Virus record (IMG/VR): IMGVR_UViG_3300018421_000203
Span: 1 to 24,124 of that record
DNA from: a virus
Reading direction: 5' to 3' (one strand)
Length of the DNA: 24,124 nt
Under the pieces are notes generated by a model, which had not been told where the DNA came from, searched no databases, and saw only the letters and a list, made by a program, of their open reading frames with translations. This document shows, in pieces, positions 12,669 to 19,671 of the stretch (its first letter is position 1; each line of letters opens with the position of its first letter). Both the position numbers and the translations under genes were made by a program.

Positions 12669-13357
12669 AGCGTTGTGGTGCTCTTTAGATTTTGAATATG
12701 AGTATAAAATTTTCTAGTGACATATAACCCCTGCACTAGTTGGCGACACATCAAAGCATCATTGGGCCACAGACCATATTCGTTAACCAATTTTAACATA
12801 TCTTCTGCGCCTTTTCTGTTAATTATATATGATGAATTTCCGGCTAGGCCTTGAGGTATCTTTTGATCATCAATATATGGTACCAATTGAAATTTATCTT
12901 GCTTAGATAAAATTGATTCATAATAAAGATTGGCCCTGCGAGTACAACCCAAAGGATTATTAATTCCAATTATGTTACCCTTACATTCTTTAGGATCAAA
13001 ATCTATTTTATTTTGAAAATATGCATCATGTTCCATAATCAAAATAGGTTCATCCATCATAGACGCTTTTTTCCATAATGTATAGTGACTAAGAGCACAT
13101 GCTATTCTTGCTTTAGGATTTGCGGTAACATATGCTCTTTTAACCAAACCGGATTGCATGTCTATGACTTCACCACTCCATGGATAGTTCCATTTTAATC
13201 CATATATCATAAGAAGTTTATCAACGTCTTTTGGAACTATAGCATCAAATCGATTTACTTCAAAATCGTTTTTAACCTTTTTTGAACTAGTTAAAAGGTT
13301 ATTGTATCCAAATTCCGATACTTCAGAATCTTTTATGACTATAGCATATGTTTTCAT
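12665..13357 (-). CDS. GT25-like glycosyltransferase (second of three EHD paralogues)
   Basis: 230 residues. It has the same order as its neighbours: TYAIVIKDSEVSEFGYNNLL, FDAIVPKD, ACALSHYTLWKKASM, then ILIMEHDAYF (EHD at 109-111) and QGLAGNSSYIINRKGAEDML as the acceptor loop. The SHYTLWKK/SHYSLWKK block shared with the 217-aa protein shows common descent. ATGA overlap on both sides. Distinct C-termini suggest a different sugar or acceptor for each copy (inference). Confidence 0.8.
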   Translation of the reverse strand: MKTYAIVIKDSEVSEFGYNNLLTSSKKVKNDFEVNRFDAIVPKDVDKLLMIYGLKWNYPWSGEVIDMQSGLVKRAYVTANPKARIACALSHYTLWKKASMMDEPILIMEHDAYFQNKIDFDPKECKGNIIGINNPLGCTRRANLYYESILSKQDKFQLVPYIDDQKIPQGLAGNSSYIINRKGAEDMLKLVNEYGLWPNDALMCRQLVQGLYVTRKFYTHIQNLKSTTTL

Positions 13358-14040
13358 ATTATCACATGTGATGTATTGAGGTTTTCTTTTTGATATCTGA
13401 CGGGACTTGGATTAACATATTGCATTGAAACATTATATGAATTGTAAATAAAATCAGATTGTTCCAAACCATTACGTTCTGCTGCGGCCAATATCTTTCT
13501 TGCACCTGTAGGAGATAAAGCATAACATGCTGTACCCGGACTCATAATATGATTATTATATAATGTATCTCTATAATAACGCAACGGGTAATCACCAGGA
13601 AAATCGGATATACCAATACCAAAGGGTGTTTTATAACTTAGAAAGGGTTCTTTGGCTAATGCTGTGGGGGGACTAAAGGCATACTCAAAAGATAAAAACA
13701 AATAATCGGTAAAGAAATATTCTTCAGGTTTACTAATGCAAAGAGAGTCATGTTCTGCAAACACCATTGGTTCATTTGCTTCTATAACTCTCTCAGCAAA
13801 TTTTAAATTATTAAATAGACAACTTTTCTTTATGGGATACTTATGTGGCTCATTATATTTAAAGGCTTCTAATCTACCATCCTTTAGATCTTTATAGGGA
13901 AAGTCATTTTCATCTAAAGTAGAAGGAGTAATACCTTCATATAACTCTGCATCCCAGCCATACATCTTAAATGACTTTAAAGAAGTCTGGGCCTGTTTTT
14001 TTGACTTCTCGGTATCAATATAGATTATTTGGACTTTCAT
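13354..14040 (-). CDS. GT25-like glycosyltransferase (third of three EHD paralogues)
   Basis: 228 residues, the most divergent of the three. VQIIYIDTEKSKKQAQTSL opens, YEGITPS replaces the AITP turn, and PMVFAEHDSLC (EHD at 96-98) holds the acidic motif; MSPGTACYALSPTGARKIL is the acceptor loop. The SHY helix is replaced by KSCLFNNLKFAERV. Coupled by ATGA to the methyltransferase before and the next glycosyltransferase after. Confidence 0.78.
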   Translation of the reverse strand: MKVQIIYIDTEKSKKQAQTSLKSFKMYGWDAELYEGITPSTLDENDFPYKDLKDGRLEAFKYNEPHKYPIKKSCLFNNLKFAERVIEANEPMVFAEHDSLCISKPEEYFFTDYLFLSFEYAFSPPTALAKEPFLSYKTPFGIGISDFPGDYPLRYYRDTLYNNHIMSPGTACYALSPTGARKILAAAERNGLEQSDFIYNSYNVSMQYVNPSPVRYQKENLNTSHVII

Positions 14041-14606
14041 TTTGACAATTGATATAGAATAGAATGACGACCTTCACCGCCTATTGTTCTATATGTACCT
14101 TCTATTTTCAAATCAATTTCAACACATAAAGCCGCAAATTCACTTTCTGATATTTCTAATGGATCTGTACTCTTTGACTTTTGATCATCGCCTGTCATAA
14201 GTTCAATAAAAATTTTTCCTGAATCATTAATTTGTTTTTTCCAGGCCGTAAGACTTTTAGTAGGATCATAGGAATGATCAAATGAATTGCTATAAACAAT
14301 ATCAAACTTATCAAACCATTCTTCTCTATCTTCATGAAAGTCATGTTGTACTGTCATTGGAAATTGTGTTGCCGTATATGCTATCTCTGTACCAATTATA
14401 TTGGCTTCAGGATACTCTTCTTTAAAATAATTTTGTTCAGCGCCATTTCGAGTACCATGACATAAGACATTTGATGCATAGTTGACCAAAGATTTGATAA
14501 GAATAATAGTTTGCTTAGAAACCCAAACCTTATGTAACTTTACAACATTGGCTCTAGTTTGTTCATTTACATATTCATTATGATCTTTGTATTCATAAAG
14601 TTTCAT
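14037..14606 (-). CDS. SAM-dependent methyltransferase (Methyltransf_11-like)
   Basis: 189 residues. Motif I is NVLCHGTRNGAEQ (46-58), unusual in having CHGTRNG in place of the D/E-x-G-x-G-x-G form; IIGTEIA marks the acidic end of strand 2, and FDIVYSNSFDHSYDP (101-115) is the motif IV region, followed by GKIFIELM. These order and spacings fit class I methyltransferases, although the glycine motif is degenerate. It sits between a second methyltransferase and the GT25 trio. Substrate unknown. Confidence 0.72.
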   Translation of the reverse strand: MKLYEYKDHNEYVNEQTRANVVKLHKVWVSKQTIILIKSLVNYASNVLCHGTRNGAEQNYFKEEYPEANIIGTEIAYTATQFPMTVQHDFHEDREEWFDKFDIVYSNSFDHSYDPTKSLTAWKKQINDSGKIFIELMTGDDQKSKSTDPLEISESEFAALCVEIDLKIEGTYRTIGGEGRHSILYQLSK

Positions 14607-14607
14607 T

Positions 14608-15213
14608 TTACTTCCATTCGGGTTGAATACGATTTACACGTTCCAATACTGTATATCCTACACGATGAATATAATGTGTATGGACTTTCCAGAGTTGTTC
14701 CATTTCTGTAATATACTTAGCAATAGTAACAAACAGCCCAGATGAACCCTTAAAGTTAGCTGTATCATGTAATACAATATACTTTCTAACCTTTGGTGCA
14801 TGCATCCGAAGTTCTTGTTGTAGGTGTGCTGGTGTATGAAGACTATCAATGTGTAACATATCAACCTGAGATACCGATCTAGTGTCATGACTACTCATTT
14901 CATGAAACTCATAATCAAGGTTATGTTCCTCAGCATACTTATCAAATAGATGTTTGTAGGGATCAATATATCTAGAAGCAATATCATAACCAATAAGCTT
15001 CTTTGGCTTTGTCATCATAAGTGCCGCAAAGGTGGCTCCCTGACAAACACCTAATTCTTTAATAACATTTACATCTGGATCATTAGCACATGCTATAAGT
15101 GACTTATGATGTTCTGTATATTCTTTACCATGAGATCCCTGTTGTGCTGCAGTGATCTGTTCATAAAATTCTTCAAGATTAGTTGCTGATGCCGTAAGGT
15201 CAGGTTTAATCAT
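14608..15213 (-). CDS. SAM-dependent methyltransferase (Methyltransf_24/CmcI-like)
   Basis: 201 residues. Motif I NVIKELGVCQGATFAAL (49-65), strand 2 KKLIGYDIAS, and VDMLHIDSLHTPAHLQQEL (117-135), then YIVLHDTANFKG. The HIDSLH and LHDT blocks resemble Methyltransf_24 and the cephalosporin hydroxylase-like (CmcI) group, the latter common in sugar-modifying clusters. Overlaps the upstream glycosyltransferase by 8 nt; one base separates it from the next gene (TAAAATG). Likely acts on a glycan (inference). Confidence 0.78.
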   Translation of the reverse strand: MIKPDLTASATNLEEFYEQITAAQQGSHGKEYTEHHKSLIACANDPDVNVIKELGVCQGATFAALMMTKPKKLIGYDIASRYIDPYKHLFDKYAEEHNLDYEFHEMSSHDTRSVSQVDMLHIDSLHTPAHLQQELRMHAPKVRKYIVLHDTANFKGSSGLFVTIAKYITEMEQLWKVHTHYIHRVGYTVLERVNRIQPEWK

Positions 15214-15997
15214 TTATAATACCTCTAAGTTGTTCGACATTCTCACCATTGGCAGGTAGTTTGTCTTTTAAATAAAAATGAATGAACTTTGCTTCTGATA
15301 ATCTTGAATCGTCAATTGCAGTATAAAGAGCATTCCAGGTCCAGTCTAGGTTCTTGGTTTTCATTCCGGATTCCTTTACCCAGACATTAAGTAAAGTCTG
15401 ATCTGTAGACCATTGCCATGGACCTACACCATCAATAAAGGGTTTAAAGTTTGGTCTACGTAAAAATTGTTGAGGTGTTTCACCATTCAAATATTTAGTG
15501 ATTGATTTGTTAATAACCATCATACCCATATTATAGAAGGCGGCCCCACGATCATTCCATTGCCAATTAACATTACGGATAGATTGATATTGCATACGAG
15601 AATAATTTACAATTTTATTCTTATGTTCTTTTGTAATGGGTAAATCTCTTTCTAGTACACCTGCAAAGTCATTTGATCCAATTTGATCAAAGATAGATTC
15701 ATTCATATTATTTCTAATATAAATGTCACTATCAATAATTGCTATACTATCATAAGTCTTTAAAAACGTAAATGCATTTTCTTTTTCAAAGATTGGAAGA
15801 TAACCCAGCTTTTCCCAACCACCAGTTTTACCCTTACGATTGGTCATAAAGGGATCGGGTTTAATCATAAGTATGGGTTGCCGTTGTACCTGATAATCAG
15901 CGCCTATACGTTTAGCATAAGCCTTTACTGACTCTGTGCAAAAGTCATAAAGTTTACTACGTTTGCCAACGTATACTTGATATATTAAGGTTTTCAT
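15206..15997 (-). CDS. Glycosyltransferase, GT-A fold, DSD motif (tandem duplicate)
   Basis: 263 residues. It starts MKTLIYQVYVGKRSKLYDFC and has EKENAFTFLKTYDSIAIIDSDIYI with the metal-binding DSD at 89-91, RGAAFYNMGMMVIN as the acceptor loop, WQWSTDQTLLNVWVKE and a C-terminal HFYLKDKL. The overall layout is that of nucleotide-sugar transferases of the GT8/GT34 kind. About 40-50 percent of residues look identical by eye to the adjacent 264-aa protein, so the two arose by duplication. ATGA overlap with that copy. Confidence 0.82.
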   Translation of the reverse strand: MKTLIYQVYVGKRSKLYDFCTESVKAYAKRIGADYQVQRQPILMIKPDPFMTNRKGKTGGWEKLGYLPIFEKENAFTFLKTYDSIAIIDSDIYIRNNMNESIFDQIGSNDFAGVLERDLPITKEHKNKIVNYSRMQYQSIRNVNWQWNDRGAAFYNMGMMVINKSITKYLNGETPQQFLRRPNFKPFIDGVGPWQWSTDQTLLNVWVKESGMKTKNLDWTWNALYTAIDDSRLSEAKFIHFYLKDKLPANGENVEQLRGIIND

Positions 15998-16788
15998 TTT
16001 ACTAACTCTAAAAGATCTTTAGTATCTCTTGCATATTGTGCTAATCTACCAGATTGAAAGAAATGGACGAAATGGGCTTCTTTGACTCTGTCTTTATCTA
16101 CACCACCAAAGAATGGATTATATAGAGCATTCCATTTCCAATCAAGATGTTTTACTTTAAGGTTTTCTTTCTTGGCCCAATAGTTCAACATGATTTGATC
16201 TGTCTGCCATTTCCAAAAACCCTTACCATCAATAAAGTCCTGAAAGTCAACTCTCTCCATAAACTCTTTTGCTTTCTGGCCCTTGAGAATATCCTTTATT
16301 GATGAATTATATATTACGACACCAGAGTTAAAGAAATTACCACCATTCTCATTCCAATCCCAATCGTATTGTTTGAGGGGTTCCAACTGCTGTTCGGAAT
16401 ATAACTTTATTCTTTTACGATAGGATGGATCTGCAGGTAGTTCTCTTTCAAACTGAGCCGCAATATCTTCGTCTTTTATTTCATTAAAAATATTAGGAGT
16501 GCCGGGTCTAATCCATATGTCATTGTCAATTACACAAACCCTATCATAATCGTAGATGTAATTAAATACATTTTCTTTCTCATAGATAGGCAAAAACCCA
16601 CCATGTTGTTTCCATGAGTTCTCAGATCTATTTGATGTGAATGGATTTGGTTTTATGCGTAGTAACGGCTGTGTTTGGCAAATGTAATCTGAACCTATAC
16701 ATTCTGAATAGTCTTTAACAGAATTAACACATAGATCGTGAACAGCTGATCGCTTACCGACATATACCTGATAAATTAGAGTTTTCAT
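15994..16788 (-). CDS. Glycosyltransferase, GT-A fold, DND motif (tandem duplicate)
   Basis: 264 residues, paralogue of the 263-aa neighbour: same start (MKTLIYQVYVGKRS), KENVFNYIYDYDRVCVIDNDIWI with DND at 88-90 in place of DSD, GGNFFNSGVVIYN, WKWQTDQIMLNYWAKKE and HFVHFFQSGRL near the end. Both outer Asp of the DxD are kept, so it should still bind a metal-nucleotide sugar. It is the first gene of the glycan cluster in transcription order and overlaps the 3' end of a small gene by 35 nt. It may act on a different step from its copy (inference). Confidence 0.82.
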   Translation of the reverse strand: MKTLIYQVYVGKRSAVHDLCVNSVKDYSECIGSDYICQTQPLLRIKPNPFTSNRSENSWKQHGGFLPIYEKENVFNYIYDYDRVCVIDNDIWIRPGTPNIFNEIKDEDIAAQFERELPADPSYRKRIKLYSEQQLEPLKQYDWDWNENGGNFFNSGVVIYNSSIKDILKGQKAKEFMERVDFQDFIDGKGFWKWQTDQIMLNYWAKKENLKVKHLDWKWNALYNPFFGGVDKDRVKEAHFVHFFQSGRLAQYARDTKDLLELVK

Positions 16789-17014
16789 AATAATTAACTA
16801 TATCATTAGCCAATGATAATGCCTGTTTAAAGTTTTTACGAAAGCGGTTAGATTTAGATCCACTATTGACAAACCATTTTAAGGTATCAATAGTACTATC
16901 TTCATTAATTAATTTATATGTAGATCTATTACCGAGAGTGATTTCCTCCCATTGAGATCTCAAATTCAATATTGTAAATATACTATCCGTGCAGTGATCG
17001 GGGTTCGTATTCAT
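16754..17014 (-). CDS. Small phage protein, unknown function, uncertain start
   Basis: 86 residues if it starts at ATG 17012-17014; a further ATG cluster up to 17035 would add MMMNMTM. Neither has a Shine-Dalgarno, and it overlaps the stop of the 61-aa gene, so re-initiation is likely. The block LRSQWEEITLGNRSTYKLI and DTLKWFVNSGSKSNRFRKNF look like a folded, partly basic domain, with a helical tail. No family recognised. Its end overlaps the first glycosyltransferase gene. Confidence 0.6.
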   Translation of the reverse strand: MNTNPDHCTDSIFTILNLRSQWEEITLGNRSTYKLINEDSTIDTLKWFVNSGSKSNRFRKNFKQALSLANDIVNYYENSNLSGICR

Positions 17015-17168
17015 CATAGTCATGTTCATCATCATACATTACTTCACTTAACAATTGTTTTTCTTCTCGGTCTATCACTTCTCGAATTCGTAGGTCTTTA
17101 TTTTCCGATTGTGATTTATGCTTGCCACGTTTCTTATTGCGTGGATCGAATCTTGAATACTTAGCCAT
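16983..17168 (-). CDS. Small charged phage protein
   Basis: 61 residues: a basic start (MAKYSRFDPRNKKRGKHKSQ) and an acidic second half (SEVMYDDEHDYDEYEPRS). I recall small proteins with the MAKY-RFDPRNKK start near phoH in T4-like cyanophages, with no known role. AGGAG lies a few bases upstream of the ATG and it follows phoH by 9 nt. Confidence 0.75.
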   Translation of the reverse strand: MAKYSRFDPRNKKRGKHKSQSENKDLRIREVIDREEKQLLSEVMYDDEHDYDEYEPRSLHG

Positions 17169-17177
17169 GTTCTCCTC

Positions 17178-17873
17178 TTAGTAGCCTAACATTTCTTTTG
17201 TCATAATATAATCTCTTACAAAGTCTGACCTTACGATGTCTTCCCATCCAAAATTAATGACTGTAAAATTTCTCAATTGTTCAACAATTTGCATAAATTT
17301 CATAATACCGTTTTTGTCATCATCATACTTAAAATCACTTTGTTTATAGTCACCGCAAAAAATTATTTTAGAGTGTCTTCCGACTCTTGTGATTACAGAA
17401 TCTAATTCATGAAAATTAAGGTTCTGCATTTCATCTACAATTATAATAGAATTATCAAATGTTGTCCCGCGAATAAATGATGTAGATTCAAACATTATTT
17501 GTTTTGATGTAACCAATTTGTTATATGATGATTTATCACCAAACAATTCAGCACAGATAGCTCTATAGGGTGTAGTGAAGGCTTCTTCTTTATCTTCTTT
17601 GGCTCCTGGCAGAAATCCCATATCTCTTGTGGGTACCATTGATCGAATTATGACAACCTGATCCCACTCGGTTTCTTTATCAAGCATATCCTCTAATGCA
17701 AGATATAACGCCATAAATGTTTTACCAGTACCCGCAGTTCCAGCTAATACTAAATTGTCTCCCTCATCCCAAGCTTTATAAGCAATTTCCTGATTTTTGG
17801 TTAATGGGTCAAACTGAAGAAGATCATCCAATTTGACCGTCATGGAATTATTCTGAGTCTTGACTCTTTTCAT
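17178..17873 (-). CDS. phoH: PhoH-like P-loop ATPase
   Basis: 231 residues. Walker A GTAGTGKT (45-52), Walker B IIIVDE (143-148), and the PhoH blocks FLPGAKEDKEEAFTTPYRAI (87-106), MFESTSFIRGTTFDN and IFCGDYKQSD. PhoH proteins are the ATPase half of RNA-helicase/nuclease systems in bacteria; the phage gene is widespread in marine phages and its role is still uncertain. It lacks the N-terminal RNA-binding extension of E. coli PhoH, as phage versions do. Its ATG follows the previous TAA directly (TAAATG) without a clear Shine-Dalgarno, so coupling to the FmdB-like gene is likely. Confidence 0.93.
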   Translation of the reverse strand: MKRVKTQNNSMTVKLDDLLQFDPLTKNQEIAYKAWDEGDNLVLAGTAGTGKTFMALYLALEDMLDKETEWDQVVIIRSMVPTRDMGFLPGAKEDKEEAFTTPYRAICAELFGDKSSYNKLVTSKQIMFESTSFIRGTTFDNSIIIVDEMQNLNFHELDSVITRVGRHSKIIFCGDYKQSDFKYDDDKNGIMKFMQIVEQLRNFTVINFGWEDIVRSDFVRDYIMTKEMLGY

Positions 17874-18101
17874 TTAATTATTAATCGTGCTTCCAGGATT
17901 GTTCTTTTTAATTCTACCTAACATATTATTCCATTCTGATCCAGCTCTACGAAGAGTAGATGTAGTATCAGATACAAACTTGGCAGTAGAAAGTTTTTGT
18001 TTATACTTTCCTGTAGCCAATAATTCTTCTCGCTCTGCCAAAGACAGAACCATTTCATGTTCTTCGTTTGTTTCTATATCTATCATTGTGTATGATGGCA
18101 T
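17874..18101 (-). CDS. FmdB-like small protein lacking the zinc cysteines
   Basis: 75 residues. MPSYTMIDIETNEEHEMVLS corresponds to the start of FmdB-type regulatory proteins (MPTYxF), followed by LAEREELLATGKYKQKL and a C-terminal helix SEWNNMLGRIKKNNPGST. The C-x-x-C zinc pairs of bacterial FmdB are absent, as I recall for the cyanophage counterparts beside phoH. The start codon has no nearby ribosome site; a strong AGGAGGA is 33 nt away across a hairpin (see 18099-18140). PhoH starts immediately after its stop. Confidence 0.78.
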   Translation of the reverse strand: MPSYTMIDIETNEEHEMVLSLAEREELLATGKYKQKLSTAKFVSDTTSTLRRAGSEWNNMLGRIKKNNPGSTINN

Positions 18102-18140
18102 TTGTGTTAAGGGACTGGCTTGGCACCAGTCCCTCCTCCT
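18099..18140 (-). promoter_or_regulatory. Hairpin-bridged ribosome binding site for the FmdB-like gene
   Basis: On the - strand AGGAGGA (18134-18140) is followed at once by stem GGGACTGG (18126-18133), loop TGCCAAG (18119-18125) and stem CCAGTCCC (18111-18118), then nine bases and ATG (18099-18101). Folding removes 23 nt and leaves AGGAGG about 10 nt from the start codon. No T-run follows, so it is not an intrinsic terminator. T4 gene 38 is the known precedent for a hairpin between Shine-Dalgarno and AUG. Confidence 0.7.
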
Positions 18141-18142
18141 AG

Positions 18143-18292
18143 TTAAGTGGTTTCCAATTTAGACTTTAAAAAATCATGTTTACGTTTCAACTTAGATAAA
18201 AGATCCTTATTACCTCTTTGTTTGACTTTTTCCATATAACTGGTAAGTTCAAGTAAATCGTTTCTTAATCTATCTAGTTGTATTCTACTCAT
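18143..18292 (-). CDS. 49-aa coiled-coil protein
   Basis: 49 residues, MSRIQLDRLRNDLLELTSYM followed by EKVKQRGNKDLLSKLKRKHD and a short tail. Leucine/isoleucine spacing and charge suggest a basic helix or coiled coil. AAGGAG lies about 5 nt before ATG 18290-18292, and the gene fills the gap between its neighbours without overlap. The Shine-Dalgarno for the next gene begins 2 nt after its stop. Function unknown. Confidence 0.68.
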   Translation of the reverse strand: MSRIQLDRLRNDLLELTSYMEKVKQRGNKDLLSKLKRKHDFLKSKLETT

Positions 18293-18308
18293 AAGTACTC
18301 CTTATTTG

Positions 18309-18743
18309 TTAACGTAAAATTAAACCGGGATAAGCCTCCTGTACTAGTTTTTTTGTGACACCTTTAATTGGCAGTTTCTTGTTGATCATTCCAGCAAGAA
18401 GTTCTGCATCTCGAGGGTGCACTGTCTCGAGAATATCTAAAAACATCTTTTCTCGTTTAACGACGCTCATACGTTCACCTTGACCGCCCTTAACAAAATA
18501 AGCTAGTTTTTTATTATGCTGTGTCCAGTTTGAAGGATGTGATTCTGGAGTTGCTGGTTCATATGGAACTTTACCCTGAGGTAATAGCCATTGAACTGCA
18601 TCATCAAAGGTACCTCTAAGAAGATCCTTTAGAGCCCAGTTATCATTTTGTTCCTGGAGAAGTTTAATTTTTTGGGCTTTTGTTTTAGCCGTAGAAATCT
18701 TTTCTAAAATTTCAAATGTATAATATGTAGTTTTGTTTACCAT
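18309..18743 (-). CDS. Conserved T4-like phage protein, DUF6433-like
   Basis: 144 residues from ATG 18741-18743, 1 nt after the RNase H stop; a longer frame would start inside RNase H. Blocks: KIKLLQEQNDNWALKDLLRG, FDDAVQWLLPQGKVPYEPA, REKMFLDILETVHPRDAELL and a C-terminal GVTKKLVQEAYPGLI. This pattern (LP-G-PPY, DAELL, ITK-LV-EAFPGL) is conserved in T4-like cyanophages and related phages, which I recall as DUF6433. Mostly helical. Association with RNase H suggests a DNA-replication role (inference). Confidence 0.8.
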   Translation of the reverse strand: MVNKTTYYTFEILEKISTAKTKAQKIKLLQEQNDNWALKDLLRGTFDDAVQWLLPQGKVPYEPATPESHPSNWTQHNKKLAYFVKGGQGERMSVVKREKMFLDILETVHPRDAELLAGMINKKLPIKGVTKKLVQEAYPGLILR

Positions 18744-18744
18744 C

Positions 18745-19608
18745 TCAAATAAAATCCTGTAGGTCATCCATTAGTAGACGACACTGTTTTTCAATTAGGT
18801 AGGGAAATACTTTACCTTTGTTAGACCATTTATCTTGGTTATCATAATTATATATAATTTCTGTTTTGATGTCTTTCGGTGTTTCTGAAAGATCAATCAA
18901 TGTTTTATTACGAATATAATTACGCATCCACTCTTCATCTTTACCATACGGCTCTTTGTAGGTGGTTGATAATTTATCAATTATGTCTTCCATAACTTTC
19001 TTACGAAGAGGTGTTTGACGAATGCCTTCCACAAATACATCATCATTAGATAATACATTAGGAATGCCATCCGCCTGATCACCTTTAAGAATCAATTCCA
19101 TTAATTGTTTGCGTGGATGTGTTTCCTTAATCATTTTCTTTGTGATAGGAGAATACTGAGATACATTATCATACTTTTGCAGCTGAGCAAAATCTTTGTC
19201 CGAAGATATAATCATCACTGGTTCATACTTACCAAACTCTTGAGTATCTTCTACAATAGCAGCAATGATATCATCTGCTTCACATCTATCATGCTCTACT
19301 ACCTTATATGGAAAATTTTCTTTTATTTCTTCAAGAACCATATTGGTAATACGAAACAACTCTTTCCAATCAATATTGGATTTCTTACGGTCTGCTTTGC
19401 GCTTATACTTATATTGTGGATAATAGTCTTTGCGCCAGTTCTGGAAACCATCACAACAGATGACAACCTCACCATACTTATTTTTATACTTAGAACGATA
19501 CATACGAATACTATTAAGAATCATATGGCGCACTAAATTTTCATCAATATCGAGCCTCTGTGTTACTACATTAGAAACCGCGATACCATTATAATCAATC
19601 AAAATCAT
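18745..19608 (-). CDS. rnh: T4 RNase H-like 5'-3' exonuclease (FEN-1 family)
   Basis: 287 residues from ATG 19606-19608, 8 nt after GGGAG. In T4 this enzyme removes RNA primers from lagging-strand fragments. Acidic active-site positions are visible along the chain: ILIDYNG (Asp at 5), ICCDGFQNWRKDYYPQYKYK (Asp about 55), CEADDIIAAI, ISSDKDFAQL and LKGDQADGIPNV, in the order seen in the FEN-1/5'-nuclease family. The C-terminal region resembles the T4 protein, which contacts gp32. Near-consensus promoter at 19643-19671. It leads the long run that includes PhoH and the glycan genes. Confidence 0.92.
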   Translation of the reverse strand: MILIDYNGIAVSNVVTQRLDIDENLVRHMILNSIRMYRSKYKNKYGEVVICCDGFQNWRKDYYPQYKYKRKADRKKSNIDWKELFRITNMVLEEIKENFPYKVVEHDRCEADDIIAAIVEDTQEFGKYEPVMIISSDKDFAQLQKYDNVSQYSPITKKMIKETHPRKQLMELILKGDQADGIPNVLSNDDVFVEGIRQTPLRKKVMEDIIDKLSTTYKEPYGKDEEWMRNYIRNKTLIDLSETPKDIKTEIIYNYDNQDKWSNKGKVFPYLIEKQCRLLMDDLQDFI

Positions 19609-19642
19609 CCCATATCTCCCTGGGTGCAACAAATGTTAATTT

Positions 19643-19671
19643 ATTATATACCGGTTCGCCTTAAAGGTCAA
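19643..19671 (-). promoter_or_regulatory. RNase H promoter (TTGACC-N17-TATAAT)
   Basis: On the - strand TTGACC is 19666-19671 and TATAAT 19643-19648, spacer 17 bp. The -35 contains the TGA stop (19668-19670) of the thermonuclease gene. TATAATAAATTA is shared with the promoter at 2361-2389. The next coding start is 35 nt downstream of the -10 box. Confidence 0.8.

Noticed and set aside
18111-18133. Hairpin GGGACTGG/CCAGTCCC as a transcription terminator
   Set aside because: No T-run follows in either direction, and it lies between a strong Shine-Dalgarno and its start codon.
19105-19536. + strand open frame of 143 codons opposite RNase H
   Set aside because: Antisense shadow of a well-supported gene; hydrophobic low-complexity product with no start signal.
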